This document shows positions 54,443 to 63,431 of a DNA stretch of 64,000 bases, piece by piece (position 1 is the first letter of the stretch; the number at the start of each line of letters is the position of its first letter). Location of the stretch: positions 186,001 through 250,000 of the forward strand of contig QZVU01000004.1 in NCBI GenBank assembly GCA_003602285.1, written 5' to 3'. Both the position numbers and the translations under genes were made by a program. The DNA is from Arthrobacter frigidicola. GTDB taxonomy: Bacteria; Actinomycetota; Actinomycetes; Actinomycetales; Micrococcaceae. Under the pieces are notes generated by a model. The model did not search any database. It was not told the DNA's origin and saw only the letters and a list, made by a program, of their open reading frames with translations.

Positions 54443-54742
54443 GTGCCCTTCCTCAAATTCACCGCTCTGCGCCTGCTCCTCGTCGTCGTCTTCTTTGTGA
54501 TCTGCGTGGTTCTCGGGCTCGGTGCGGTGCTCTCCGCCGCCGTTGCCGCCATTCTCGCCTGGTGCGTGACCTACCTGTTCTTCCGCCCGCTGCGCGACGC
54601 CGCCGGCGCTTCACTGCAGCGGCGGTTCAAGGAGGGCGCCCCGCGGGCGAGCAACTTCATGGAGAAGGACGACGCCGCCGCGGAGGACTCCATCGACCCA
54701 AATGCACCGGTGAACGCCGACCGCAGGCCGCGCGACCTCTGA
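54443..54742 (+). CDS. DUF4229 small membrane protein
   Basis: A 99-residue protein with two hydrophobic helices (LRLLLVVVFFVICVVLGLGA and SAAVAAILAWCVTYLFF) and a hydrophilic acidic tail. This is the actinobacterial DUF4229 family, function unknown. GTG start. It is convergent with menA across an 18-base gap. Confidence 0.8.
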   Translation: MPFLKFTALRLLLVVVFFVICVVLGLGAVLSAAVAAILAWCVTYLFFRPLRDAAGASLQRRFKEGAPRASNFMEKDDAAAEDSIDPNAPVNADRRPRDL

Positions 54743-54760
54743 CCCGAGGTCTCCGCGCTC

Positions 54761-55645
54761 CTAGGCGAGGACCTCGGTGAGCACGATGCCGAGTCCGAAC
54801 AGCAGGCTGAAACCGAGGTTGATCAGGCTCGTCTGCTTGAGCACCGGGATGAGGCTGCGCCGTTTCTTGCCCTTGAGCATCAGCCAGCTGGGCATCAGGC
54901 CGGCTGGAACCAGCAGGAGTACCAGCAGCACCCACGGGTGGTTGTCGATGAGGAACAGCGGCAGCAGGAGGGCCGCGGCCAGCATCATCACGTAGCTGAC
55001 CCGGGCCGTGCTGTCCCCCAGGCGCACCGCCAGGGTGCGCTTGCCGGCCTCCCGGTCGGTCGGGATGTCGCGGACATTGTTCGCCATCAGCAGCGCCATG
55101 GCGATCAGGCCGGTGCTGATGGCCCCCACCCAGGCCGGTGCGCTCAGCTGACCGGCCTGCGTGTAGGTGGTGCCAAGGGTCGCGACGAGGCCGAAGAAGA
55201 CGAACACGAAGACGTCGCCGAGGCCCAGGTACCCGTAGGGGTTCTTGCCTCCGGTGTAGCCCCAGGCCGCCGCGATGCAGCCGACGCCGACCAGCAGGAG
55301 GAACCAGGCCTGCGACAGGATGATCAGGGCAGCGCCGGCCACCATGGCGAGCGCGAAGCAGGCGAACGCCGCGTGCTTGACGTCACGGGCCCGGGCGGCG
55401 CCGGAGCCGGTGAGCCGCAGCGGGCCCACCCGGACGTCGTCGGTGCCCCGGATGCCGTCGGAGTAGTCGTTGGCGTAGTTGACGCCCACCTGCAGCAGCA
55501 CCGCCACGGCCGCGGCGAGCACGGCGTTGAGCGGCCGGAAGGCGCCGAGCCCGAACGCGGCGGCACTGCCGGCGATCACCGGCGCCAGGGCCATGGGCAG
55601 GGTGCGGGGGCGGGCTCCTTCAAGCCACTGAGCGGCAGTCGCCAC
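54761..55645 (-). CDS. menA: 1,4-dihydroxy-2-naphthoate polyprenyltransferase
   Basis: A 294-residue UbiA-family membrane enzyme that prenylates DHNA to demethylmenaquinone. The two Asp motifs are NYANDYSDGIRGTD and NNVRDIPTDREAGKR; about eight helices are predicted. GTG start with AAGGAAC upstream. Followed upstream by menE and menB on the same strand, forming the menaquinone cluster. Confidence 0.95.
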   Translation of the reverse strand: MATAAQWLEGARPRTLPMALAPVIAGSAAAFGLGAFRPLNAVLAAAVAVLLQVGVNYANDYSDGIRGTDDVRVGPLRLTGSGAARARDVKHAAFACFALAMVAGAALIILSQAWFLLLVGVGCIAAAWGYTGGKNPYGYLGLGDVFVFVFFGLVATLGTTYTQAGQLSAPAWVGAISTGLIAMALLMANNVRDIPTDREAGKRTLAVRLGDSTARVSYVMMLAAALLLPLFLIDNHPWVLLVLLLVPAGLMPSWLMLKGKKRRSLIPVLKQTSLINLGFSLLFGLGIVLTEVLA

Positions 55646-55711
55646 GGTGTGTTCCTTACCTGGTTGTGCTGGCGGGCCGGTGGCCCGAAAAGGTTGGCGC
55701 GGTGTCCGGCG

Positions 55712-56848
55712 CTAGGAGTCCCGCTGTTCGAGCAGCGCCCGGACGGACTGCCGGTCCGGCTTGCCCCCCGGCAGCAGCGGCATCGCCTCGAGGGCCAGGA
55801 CGGTCTTGGGGGCGGCGTGGGCTCCGAGTTCCTCGGCGACGTGCCGGCGCACCACCTCGGCCTCAACGGTGCCGACCACCGCGGCGGCCACCGAGGTGCC
55901 CCACTCGGAACTCGTGATGCCCAGGACCAGGGCCTGGTCCACCCCGGAGATCCCTTCAATGACCTCCGCGACGACGGCCGCGGAGACCTTGAGGCCGCCG
56001 GTCACAATGACGTCGTCGAGGCGCCCGTGCACCTCGACGGTACCGTCGGCGGTGACCGCTCCGGCGTCGTCAGTGCGGAACCAGCGCCGGCCCGAGTTGA
56101 AGACGAACCGTTCACCGGTCAGCTCCGGGTCGCCCAGGTAGCCCTCGGCCAGCACCGGGCCGCTGATCCACAGCCGGCCGCCGTCCTCACGGACCTCCAC
56201 GCCGTCAAGGGGCCGCCCGTCATAGACGCATCCGCCCGAGGTCTCGCTCATCCCGTACGTCTCCACAATGTTCAGGCCGTGCCGGCGGGCCTCGCCGCGC
56301 AGGCCGGATCCGAGCGGGGCACCACCCAGCAGGATCGCGTTGAACCGCTTGAGCGCCTTCAGGGTCTGCGGTGTGGGGTCCTGGAGGAGCCGGTGAAGCT
56401 GGGTCGGCACGAGGGAGGTGAACCGGACGCGGTCGGTCAGCTCGCCTGCTGCGGAGGTGAATGCGTCCGCCGTGAAGGCCGTGGCGGGATCCATCGCCCA
56501 GGGCTCCGTCCCGGCGTACAGGGACCGGACGAGCACCTGGAAGCCCGCGACGTGATGCACGGGCAGAGTCAGCAGCCACTGGCCCTCCGCGCCCAGCGCG
56601 ATCGCCGTCGCCATTGAGGACGCGGCGATGGCATCGACGCTCAGCATGGTCTTCTTCGGCGCCCCGGTGGAACCGGAGGTGCTGAGTACGGCGGCGATCT
56701 CGTCGTTGGGCAGCTCCCCGGTGAACTGCTGGCCGAGCGCGGCGTGCGGCGCGACGGCCGGTCCCTCGCCGGCGAGGGAGGCCGCCAGGGGCTTCAGCAG
56801 TGCCTTTGGATCGAACGCGGGAGGAGTGTAGATCGGCAGGAGTTCCAT
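55712..56848 (-). CDS. menE: o-Succinylbenzoate-CoA ligase
   Basis: A 378-residue short AMP-forming ligase: STSGSTGAPKKTMLS (P-loop with the lysine-rich loop), TLPVHHVAGFQVLVRSLYAG, ETYGMSETSGGCVYDG and LLPGGKPDRQSVRALL (C-terminal lysine). Its size and the HHVAGFQ block fit actinobacterial MenE. The start lies eight bases after the menB stop, so the two are coupled. Confidence 0.94.
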   Translation of the reverse strand: MELLPIYTPPAFDPKALLKPLAASLAGEGPAVAPHAALGQQFTGELPNDEIAAVLSTSGSTGAPKKTMLSVDAIAASSMATAIALGAEGQWLLTLPVHHVAGFQVLVRSLYAGTEPWAMDPATAFTADAFTSAAGELTDRVRFTSLVPTQLHRLLQDPTPQTLKALKRFNAILLGGAPLGSGLRGEARRHGLNIVETYGMSETSGGCVYDGRPLDGVEVREDGGRLWISGPVLAEGYLGDPELTGERFVFNSGRRWFRTDDAGAVTADGTVEVHGRLDDVIVTGGLKVSAAVVAEVIEGISGVDQALVLGITSSEWGTSVAAAVVGTVEAEVVRRHVAEELGAHAAPKTVLALEAMPLLPGGKPDRQSVRALLEQRDS

Positions 56849-56855
56849 GCGCGTC

Positions 56856-57809
56856 CTAGAAGTAGTAGGGGAAGGCGGACCAGTCGGGGTCGCGTTTGGC
56901 GAGGAAGGCCTCCTTGCCCTCCACCGCCTCGTCGGTCATGTAGGCGAGCCGGGTGGCCTCGCCGGCGAAGACCTGCTGGCCGGCCAGGCCGTCATCGGCG
57001 AGGTTGAAGGCGAACTTCAGCATCCGGATGGCCTGGGGGCTCTGCCTCGCGATGTCGGCGGCGTACTCCAATGCCGTGCGCTCCAGGTCGGCGTGGTCGA
57101 CGGCTTCATTGACCGCGCCCACGGCCACCATGTCCTCGGCCGAGTACTCCCGGGCCAGGAAGAAAATCTCGCGAGCCTTCTTCTGCCCGATCTGGCGTGC
57201 GAGCAGGGCCGAGCCGTAGCCGGCGTCGAAGCTGCCCACGGTGGCGTCGGTCTGCTTGAAGCGGGCGTGCTCGCGGGAGGCAAGGGTAAGGTCGGCCACC
57301 ACGTGCAGGCTGTGGCCGCCGCCGGCCGCCCAGCCGTTGACGACGGCGATCACGACCTTGGGCATGGTGCGGATGAGCCGCTGCACCTCGAGGATGTGGA
57401 GCCGGCCGGCACGCGCCGGGTCGATGCTCTCCTTCGTTTCGCCTTCCGCGTACCGGTACCCGTCGCGGCCGCGGATGCGCTGGTCGCCGCCGGAACAGAA
57501 CGAATGGCCGCCGTCCTTGGGGGAGGGTCCGTTGCCGGTGAGCAGCACGGTGGCGACGTCAGGGCTCATGCGGGCATGGTCGAGGGCGCGGTACAACTCG
57601 TCGACGGTCCCGGGGCGGAAGGCATTGCGGACCTCGGGGCGGTTGAAGGCGATGCGCACGGCGGGCAGGTCCCTGAGCACGCTGCCGTCGGCGGTCCGCT
57701 GGACCTGGCGGTGGTATGTCAGGTCGGTCAGATCGTCGAATCCCGAGACGGTGCGCCACTGCTGCGGGTCGAAGGTATCGGAGACCTGGACGGGAAGATC
57801 GGATGTCAC
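56856..57809 (-). CDS. menB: 1,4-dihydroxy-2-naphthoyl-CoA synthase
   Basis: A 317-residue crotonase-fold enzyme that cyclises o-succinylbenzoyl-CoA. PAVRIAFNRPEVRNAFRPGT, SFCSGGDQRIRGRDGYRYAE, NGWAAGGGHSLHVVADLTLA and DATVGSFDAGYGSALLAR are MenB-specific; the final DWSAFPYYF is typical. GTG at 57807-57809 with TAGACT six bases upstream is favoured over the TTG one codon upstream. First gene of menB-menE-menA. Confidence 0.95.
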   Translation of the reverse strand: MTSDLPVQVSDTFDPQQWRTVSGFDDLTDLTYHRQVQRTADGSVLRDLPAVRIAFNRPEVRNAFRPGTVDELYRALDHARMSPDVATVLLTGNGPSPKDGGHSFCSGGDQRIRGRDGYRYAEGETKESIDPARAGRLHILEVQRLIRTMPKVVIAVVNGWAAGGGHSLHVVADLTLASREHARFKQTDATVGSFDAGYGSALLARQIGQKKAREIFFLAREYSAEDMVAVGAVNEAVDHADLERTALEYAADIARQSPQAIRMLKFAFNLADDGLAGQQVFAGEATRLAYMTDEAVEGKEAFLAKRDPDWSAFPYYF

Positions 57810-57815
57810 CAACCG

Positions 57816-57821
57816 AGTCTA
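57816..57821 (-). promoter_or_regulatory. -10 box (TAGACT), leaderless promoter of menB
   Basis: TAGACT on the minus strand with six bases to GTG at 57809; it decides between two adjacent start codons. Confidence 0.5.
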
Positions 57822-57855
57822 ACGGCGCGCAACCGCCCGGGCATGCCGCGGGGGC

Positions 57856-58293
57856 TCAGGAGATGCAGAACTCGTTGCCCTCCGGATCGGTCATGGTGTA
57901 CCAGACGAGGGGCCCCTGGCTTGCCTCGTAGAGGAAACGGGCGCCGCGGGCCACCAGGGCCTCACGCGCGTCGTCCTTGTCCGTTCCGGTCAGGTGAATG
58001 TCGAGGTGCACCCGGTTCTTGACGCTTTTCGGCTCGGGCACGGGTTGGAAGACCAGGCGCATCCGGTCTTTGCGCTCCAGGTCACCGGCCCTGCAGACCG
58101 CCGCCCCGCCGGTCCACACGCGGGCGCCGTTGTGGGAAGTGACGTCGGACTCCTTCGCGTATCCGGCCGCCAGCATTTTGTCGATGAAGCCTTCGTCGAC
58201 CGGTTCGATGATCCAGCCCAGGGTTTCGGCCCACCAGTCCGCCTGGGAATGGGGGTCAGCGCAGTCGATTGAAATCTGAATATTGTGTTCCAT
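57856..58293 (-). CDS. VOC-superfamily (glyoxalase-like) protein
   Basis: A 145-residue protein of two VOC beta-alpha-beta modules: SIDCADPHSQADWWAETLGW, then NRVHLDIHLTGTDKDDAREAL and MTDPEGNEFCIS. Metal-ligand positions (Asp or His in the first strand, His in VHLDIH, Glu in PEGNEF) are mostly present. The function could be lyase, dioxygenase or drug-binding; no specific one is supported. Confidence 0.85.
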   Translation of the reverse strand: MEHNIQISIDCADPHSQADWWAETLGWIIEPVDEGFIDKMLAAGYAKESDVTSHNGARVWTGGAAVCRAGDLERKDRMRLVFQPVPEPKSVKNRVHLDIHLTGTDKDDAREALVARGARFLYEASQGPLVWYTMTDPEGNEFCIS

Positions 58294-58299
58294 GCCGAC

Positions 58300-58305
58300 A
58301 CGGTA
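58300..58305 (-). promoter_or_regulatory. -10 box (TACCGT), leaderless promoter of the VOC gene
   Basis: TACCGT on the minus strand, six bases before ATG. A GCCGGC-N6-GCCGGC hairpin (58308-58325) lies just upstream. Confidence 0.4.
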
Positions 58306-58442
58306 ACGCCGGCTCTAGGGCCGGCGGAAGGAAACCGCGGACAGCCTGCGTCCTCAATCGAGCGGCGGAATTCCTTCACCGCCCGCGGCGGGGAATTGCG
58401 GACGGTCCGCAGGATTCTCGTGCGGAATGCGGCAGGCGCCAC

Positions 58443-58484
58443 AAAAATGCCCGCCGACCCGGTGAGGGGTCGGCGGGCATTTTC
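58443..58484 (-). terminator. Intrinsic terminator of the DUF4190 gene
   Basis: Arms 58444-58460 and 58467-58483 form a perfect 17-bp stem with a six-base loop; the minus-strand 3' side ends in TTTTT. It lies 22 bases beyond the DUF4190 stop codon. Confidence 0.88.
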
Positions 58485-58504
58485 CGGTCGGCTGGCAACG
58501 GAAA

Positions 58505-58768
58505 TTACATCATCGTGGAGACATAGTAAATGATTCCGATCACAGACAGAATGGCGGCGATCCAGCCGAGCACCATGCCCGCGGTGGCCTTGGTTCCCAG
58601 GCGTTCCGCCTTCTTCGCCTGCACGATGGCCAGCGGGCCGAGGATGATCCCCAGGACGAAGAGGCCGATGATGCCAAGGATCAGCGACGTCCTCGCCGCT
58701 TTCTCGCCCTCGTTGGACTGTGCCGGATTGGTTACTGCAAAATTCTGCTCGGACTGGTGCTGAGACAT
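58505..58768 (-). CDS. DUF4190 small membrane protein
   Basis: An 87-residue protein with a polar Gln/Asn/Ser-rich N-terminus, then two helices: SLILGIIGLFVLGIILGPLA and GMVLGWIAAILSVIGIIYYV, separated by the basic AKKAERLGTKA, which is the DUF4190 layout. GGGGGAA precedes ATG at 58766-58768. Function unknown. A longer frame upstream is rejected. Confidence 0.85.
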   Translation of the reverse strand: MSQHQSEQNFAVTNPAQSNEGEKAARTSLILGIIGLFVLGIILGPLAIVQAKKAERLGTKATAGMVLGWIAAILSVIGIIYYVSTMM

Positions 58769-58902
58769 TGTTCCCCCATCATTGTGCGGATCAGCCGGGT
58801 GGTCGGCGCTCAGCCATTTTTGCATTAAAGCGGAAACATTGGGGAAAATTGCCCCGATGGCCCTGCCCGGGAATGCGGGCCCAATTCCTGCGGAGGGTTT
58901 TT

Positions 58903-59838
58903 TCAGTCCGCGGGGAATATCGCCTCTGCCGCCTGCAGAAAGCTGTGCCCGGCAGCGACGTCTCCGAGCAGCATCAGGTAGAGCCCGCTGGAGACCCGCT
59001 CGATGAAGCCCCATTCCCAGATATCCTGCGCGTCGATTCCGGTGCGGTCCGACAGCCGGCGGCAGTAAGCCCGGGCAACGCCCGGTGCGCCGCTGCCCTG
59101 CAGGTCCGCGCACCAGTCGCGCAGGACCACGCCCAGATCGTAGGCGGGATCCTCGAGGAATCCGTCGGGGTCCACGAAGACGAATCCGGACTCGGCGCCG
59201 GGCCGCGGCCTACCGACCCGCAGGGTATTTCCGGGATGGGGGTCGCCGTGAACCACCACGCAGGGGCGCCGGCCGGAGGCCTCCGCGCGTCGCTCGGCGT
59301 ACCGCAGCGCCGTGTCCACCACCGCTTCGGGGCAGGGGCGGTCGAACCGGATCCACAGTTCCTCGATCAGGGCCCTCAACTGGCGTGCCTTGCTCCCCGG
59401 CGCCCCGACCTCCAGCGCCGGCCACGGCTCCACCTGCCAGGCGGACTGCAGCGTCCTGCACAGGATGTCCAGGGCCGCACCGGGGGAGGGGGGCCTGCTT
59501 TCCAGCGAACCACCAAGGCGTTCAAGGAGGACGGCGTTCCGCTCCGGGCTGTGCCGGTACACCCGGCAGTAGCCCTCCCCCCGCGCACGGACGAGGGTCT
59601 CGACCTGGTTGACGAGATCCGGGTCGGGAATGCTCAGTTTGAGGACCGCGTCGCGGCCGTCCGCCATGCGCGCCGCCGCGACGTAGGACGCTGTTCCACC
59701 GGGCAGCGGCGAGCCGACCGTGATCGCCCAGTCGCGCTCAATCCCGCCGATGAGGCCCTCAAGCTCATCCAGCCACCTGCGGCCGGCATCGCCGAGCACT
59801 GCCGCCCTTGCCGCCACGTGAGGCGCTACGTTCCGCAC
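58903..59838 (-). CDS. Aminoglycoside/hydroxyurea phosphotransferase-like kinase
   Basis: A 311-residue kinase-fold protein of the APH(6)/hydroxyurea kinase family: GGTASYVAAARMADGRDAVLK (lysine), VVVHGDPHPGNTLRVG (catalytic HGDxxxxN) and FVFVDPDGFLEDPAYDLGV (metal-binding DxD). The motifs are intact. Members phosphorylate streptomycin or hydroxyurea, and many chromosomal copies have unknown substrates, so resistance should not be assumed. GTG start at 59838. The neighbours do not form a clear resistance cassette. Confidence 0.82.
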   Translation of the reverse strand: MRNVAPHVAARAAVLGDAGRRWLDELEGLIGGIERDWAITVGSPLPGGTASYVAAARMADGRDAVLKLSIPDPDLVNQVETLVRARGEGYCRVYRHSPERNAVLLERLGGSLESRPPSPGAALDILCRTLQSAWQVEPWPALEVGAPGSKARQLRALIEELWIRFDRPCPEAVVDTALRYAERRAEASGRRPCVVVHGDPHPGNTLRVGRPRPGAESGFVFVDPDGFLEDPAYDLGVVLRDWCADLQGSGAPGVARAYCRRLSDRTGIDAQDIWEWGFIERVSSGLYLMLLGDVAAGHSFLQAAEAIFPAD

Positions 59839-59954
59839 GAATCCGGTTTACCATCCGGCACCGGCGGGCGCACCCGTAGACGCCCCTCGCCAGGGCCGGC
59901 AGGAGACCGTAGAGTCCTGGATGGCTGCATCCGGTGTCCGACCTCGGAGGGATT

Positions 59955-60521
59955 ATGGCGCGTCTGGTTTTTACGGGAATCACGTCCCTTGACGGGTATG
60001 TCGCCGACGAGGCGGGCTCCTTCGACTGGAGCGTCCCCGACGAGGAGGTACACGCGTTCATCAACGACCTCCAGCGGGCCGTGGGCACGTACCTGTACGG
60101 TCGGCGGCTCTATCAGGTGATGCTCGCCTGGGAGACCCTGGAGACGGCCGGCCACCCGGCCGCCATCGCCGACTTCGCGGACATCTGGCGGGCCGCCGAC
60201 AAGATCGTCTACTCGAGGACGCTGCCGGCCGTGGCCAGCGCCCGCACCCGGCTGGAGCGCACCTTCGACGCGGCGTCAGTGCGGCGCCTCAAGGCCGCGG
60301 CGTCCCGGGACCTGGCCGTGGGCGGACCGGCCCTCGCAGCCGTGGCGATCAGCGGGGGGCTCGTTGACGAGATCCACCAATTCATCTCCCCGGTCGTCGT
60401 TGGCGGCGGCACGCGGTTCCTGCTCGGCGGGATGCGCCTTGACCTCGAGCTGCTCGACGAACGCCGGTTCCGCAACGGAGTCGTGTTCCTGCGCTACGGC
60501 GTCCGAAGCTCGACCGGCTAG
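59955..60521 (+). CDS. Dihydrofolate reductase-family protein (RibD C-terminal type)
   Basis: A 188-residue protein: ARLVFTGITSLDGYVADEAG, then YLYGRRLYQVMLAWET, DLAVGGPALAAVAI and GLVDEIHQFISPVVVGGGTR, the layout of RibD C-terminal/DHFR-like reductases (YyaP/YwjB group). It binds NADPH; the substrate is unknown and it is not the housekeeping DHFR. ATG at 59955 has GGAGGG upstream; GTG 21 bases earlier is less likely. The next gene's -10 box overlaps its stop codon. Confidence 0.85.
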   Translation: MARLVFTGITSLDGYVADEAGSFDWSVPDEEVHAFINDLQRAVGTYLYGRRLYQVMLAWETLETAGHPAAIADFADIWRAADKIVYSRTLPAVASARTRLERTFDAASVRRLKAAASRDLAVGGPALAAVAISGGLVDEIHQFISPVVVGGGTRFLLGGMRLDLELLDERRFRNGVVFLRYGVRSSTG

Positions 60522-60524
60522 CCT
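60519..60524 (+). promoter_or_regulatory. -10 box (TAGCCT), leaderless promoter overlapping a stop codon
   Basis: TAGCCT begins with the TAG stop of the DHFR-like gene and is six bases from ATG at 60531. Confidence 0.45.
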
Positions 60525-60530
60525 CGGTCC

Positions 60531-61169
60531 ATGGAACCCGATGTCCTCGCCACCCGCGCCGCCTACGATCTCGTGGCGGACCGGTATGCCGACCTCCTGC
60601 GCCTCGAGCTCGACGGGCTTCCCCTCGAACGCGCGCTGCTGGGCGCGTTCGCGGAGCTGGCCCGGTCCAACGACGCCGGACCGCTGGTCGACGTCGGATG
60701 CGGCCCCGGCCGGATCACCGCCCATCTTGCCTCGCTGGGCGCCCCGGTGCGGGGGATCGACCTGTCGCCGCGCATGGTCGCCGCCGCGCGCCGGGACCAC
60801 CCGTCGCTCGCATTCGAGGTGGGTTCCATGGAGCGGCTGGACCTGGCCGACCGGTCCGCGGCAGGAGTTCTGGCCTGGTATTCGCTCATCCACATCCCGC
60901 CTCCGAGGCTGGAGGCGGTCCTTGCCGAATTCGCCCGCGTCCTGGTGCCGCACGGACCTCTGCTCCTCGCCTTCCAGACCGGAAACGAGAAGCGGCGGAT
61001 CACCGAGGCCTACGGCAGCCGGGTCAGCCTCGACGCGTACCGGCTCGACCCGGCGGTCCTCACCGGGCTGCTTTCAAGGCACGGATTTGCGCCGATCTCC
61101 TCAACCCTGCGGGAGCCGCAGGAGGGCGAGAAAACAGCCCAGGCTTTCCTCCTTGCCGGCAGGCGCTGA
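60531..61169 (+). CDS. Class I SAM-dependent methyltransferase (Methyltransf_11 type)
   Basis: A 212-residue protein with RAAYDLVADRYADLLRLELD, PLVDVGCGPGRITAHLASLG (SAM loop), IDLSPRMVAAARRDHP and WYSLIHIPPPRLEAVLAEFA. It is the small-molecule methyltransferase type. Substrate unknown. A leaderless start is predicted. The following gap 61170-61440 (271 bases) holds no gene except the operator candidate at 61363. Confidence 0.88.
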   Translation: MEPDVLATRAAYDLVADRYADLLRLELDGLPLERALLGAFAELARSNDAGPLVDVGCGPGRITAHLASLGAPVRGIDLSPRMVAAARRDHPSLAFEVGSMERLDLADRSAAGVLAWYSLIHIPPPRLEAVLAEFARVLVPHGPLLLAFQTGNEKRRITEAYGSRVSLDAYRLDPAVLTGLLSRHGFAPISSTLREPQEGEKTAQAFLLAGRR

Positions 61170-61362
61170 CCGGGCGGCGGAGACGCCCCCTACAGGAGGG
61201 CATTGAGCCCGGAACCGGGCGCACAAGGAAAAGTCGGGCAGCGGCAGGGGTGGCGATTCCTGCTCGGCAGTGCTCCGGCGGCGCCCAGCGCGCCGCCACC
61301 GGCGCCGGGGTGGGCCGCGTCGGTTGACCGGGGAAAACCGCCGTGCAATTCTTGATACAGCT

Positions 61363-61384
61363 TTACAGAACGAGCGGTCGGTAA
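61363..61384. promoter_or_regulatory. 22-bp palindrome of TetR/PaaR type before the thiolase gene
   Basis: TTACAGAACGAGCGGTCGGTAA: TTACnGAnCGnnCGnTCnGTAA with 16 of 22 positions symmetric. The spacing of the CG pairs is like the PaaR operator pattern (ACCG-nn-CG-nn-CGGT) of Corynebacterium, as I recall it. It lies 56 bases before the ATG of a fatty/aromatic CoA operon. Confidence 0.55.
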
Positions 61385-61440
61385 TTCCGGATCCGCCCAG
61401 CCGTGCACCGGCCACCCGGCCCTGCGACATGGAGGCAGTC

Positions 61441-62648
<1,208 letters not shown>

Positions 62649-62649
<1 letters not shown>

Positions 62650-63431
62650 TGGAGTCCTTCGAAGCGCTGATTGTCGAGGAAGGCCCCGACCGGCTGCTCG
62701 TGCGGCTCAACCGGCCCGCCGTACGCAACGCGATCGACCGCCGCATGGTCGAGGAGCTGCACCAGCTGTGCTCGGGCCTTGAGGCACACCCACGGGTGCT
62801 GATCCTGACCGGGACCGAGGGCGTGTTCGCCTCGGGAGCCGACATCGGCGAACTCCGGGAGCGCCGCCGCGACGACGCCCTCGCCGGCATCAACTCCACG
62901 CTGTTCACCCGGATCGCCCGCCTGCCAATGCCGGTGATTGCCGCCCTCGACGGGTACGCCCTCGGTGGCGGCGCCGAGCTGGCCTATGCCGCCGACTTCC
63001 GCATCGGCACCCCCGCCCTGAAGATCGGCAACCCGGAGACCGGGCTGGGGATCCTCGCCGCGGCCGGGGCGAGCTGGCGCCTTCGGGAGTTGGTCGGTGA
63101 GCCCCTCGCCAAGGAGATCCTGCTGGCCGGGCGCGTCCTGGACGCCTCCGAGGCGCTCGCCGCACGCCTTATCACCGAGATCCACGAACCGGACGCGCTG
63201 CTTGAGGGCGCGCATGCGCTCGCCGACCGCATCGCCCGCCAGGACCCGCTTGCCGTCCGCCTCACCAAGAGCGTCTTCTCGGCGCCGGCTGACGCGCACC
63301 CGCTGATCGACCAGTTGGCCCAGGGCATCCTGTTCGAGTCGGAGGCGAAGTTCGAGCGGATGCAGCGCTTCCTTGACCGCAGGAACGGTTCCCAGCCGGC
63401 TCCCACGGCCGCCGAGGGCGGCGAGCGATGA
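62649..63431 (+). CDS. Enoyl-CoA hydratase/isomerase family protein
   Basis: A 260-residue crotonase-fold protein: LNRPAVRNAIDRRMVEELHQ, FASGADIGELRERRRDDALA (oxyanion loop) and DGYALGGGAELAYAADFRI, then NPETGLGILAAAGASWRL. It is typical of PaaF/FadB-type hydratases. ATG overlaps the thiolase stop (TGATG), and its own TGA overlaps the next ATG, so the three genes are coupled. It likely hydrates the enoyl-CoA made in an aromatic or fatty acid pathway. Confidence 0.92.

Noticed and set aside
58769-58902. Terminator hairpins after the aminoglycoside-kinase-like gene
   Set aside because: GGGG/CCCC and GCCCG/CGGGC segments exist but none forms a clean stem followed by T residues on the minus strand.
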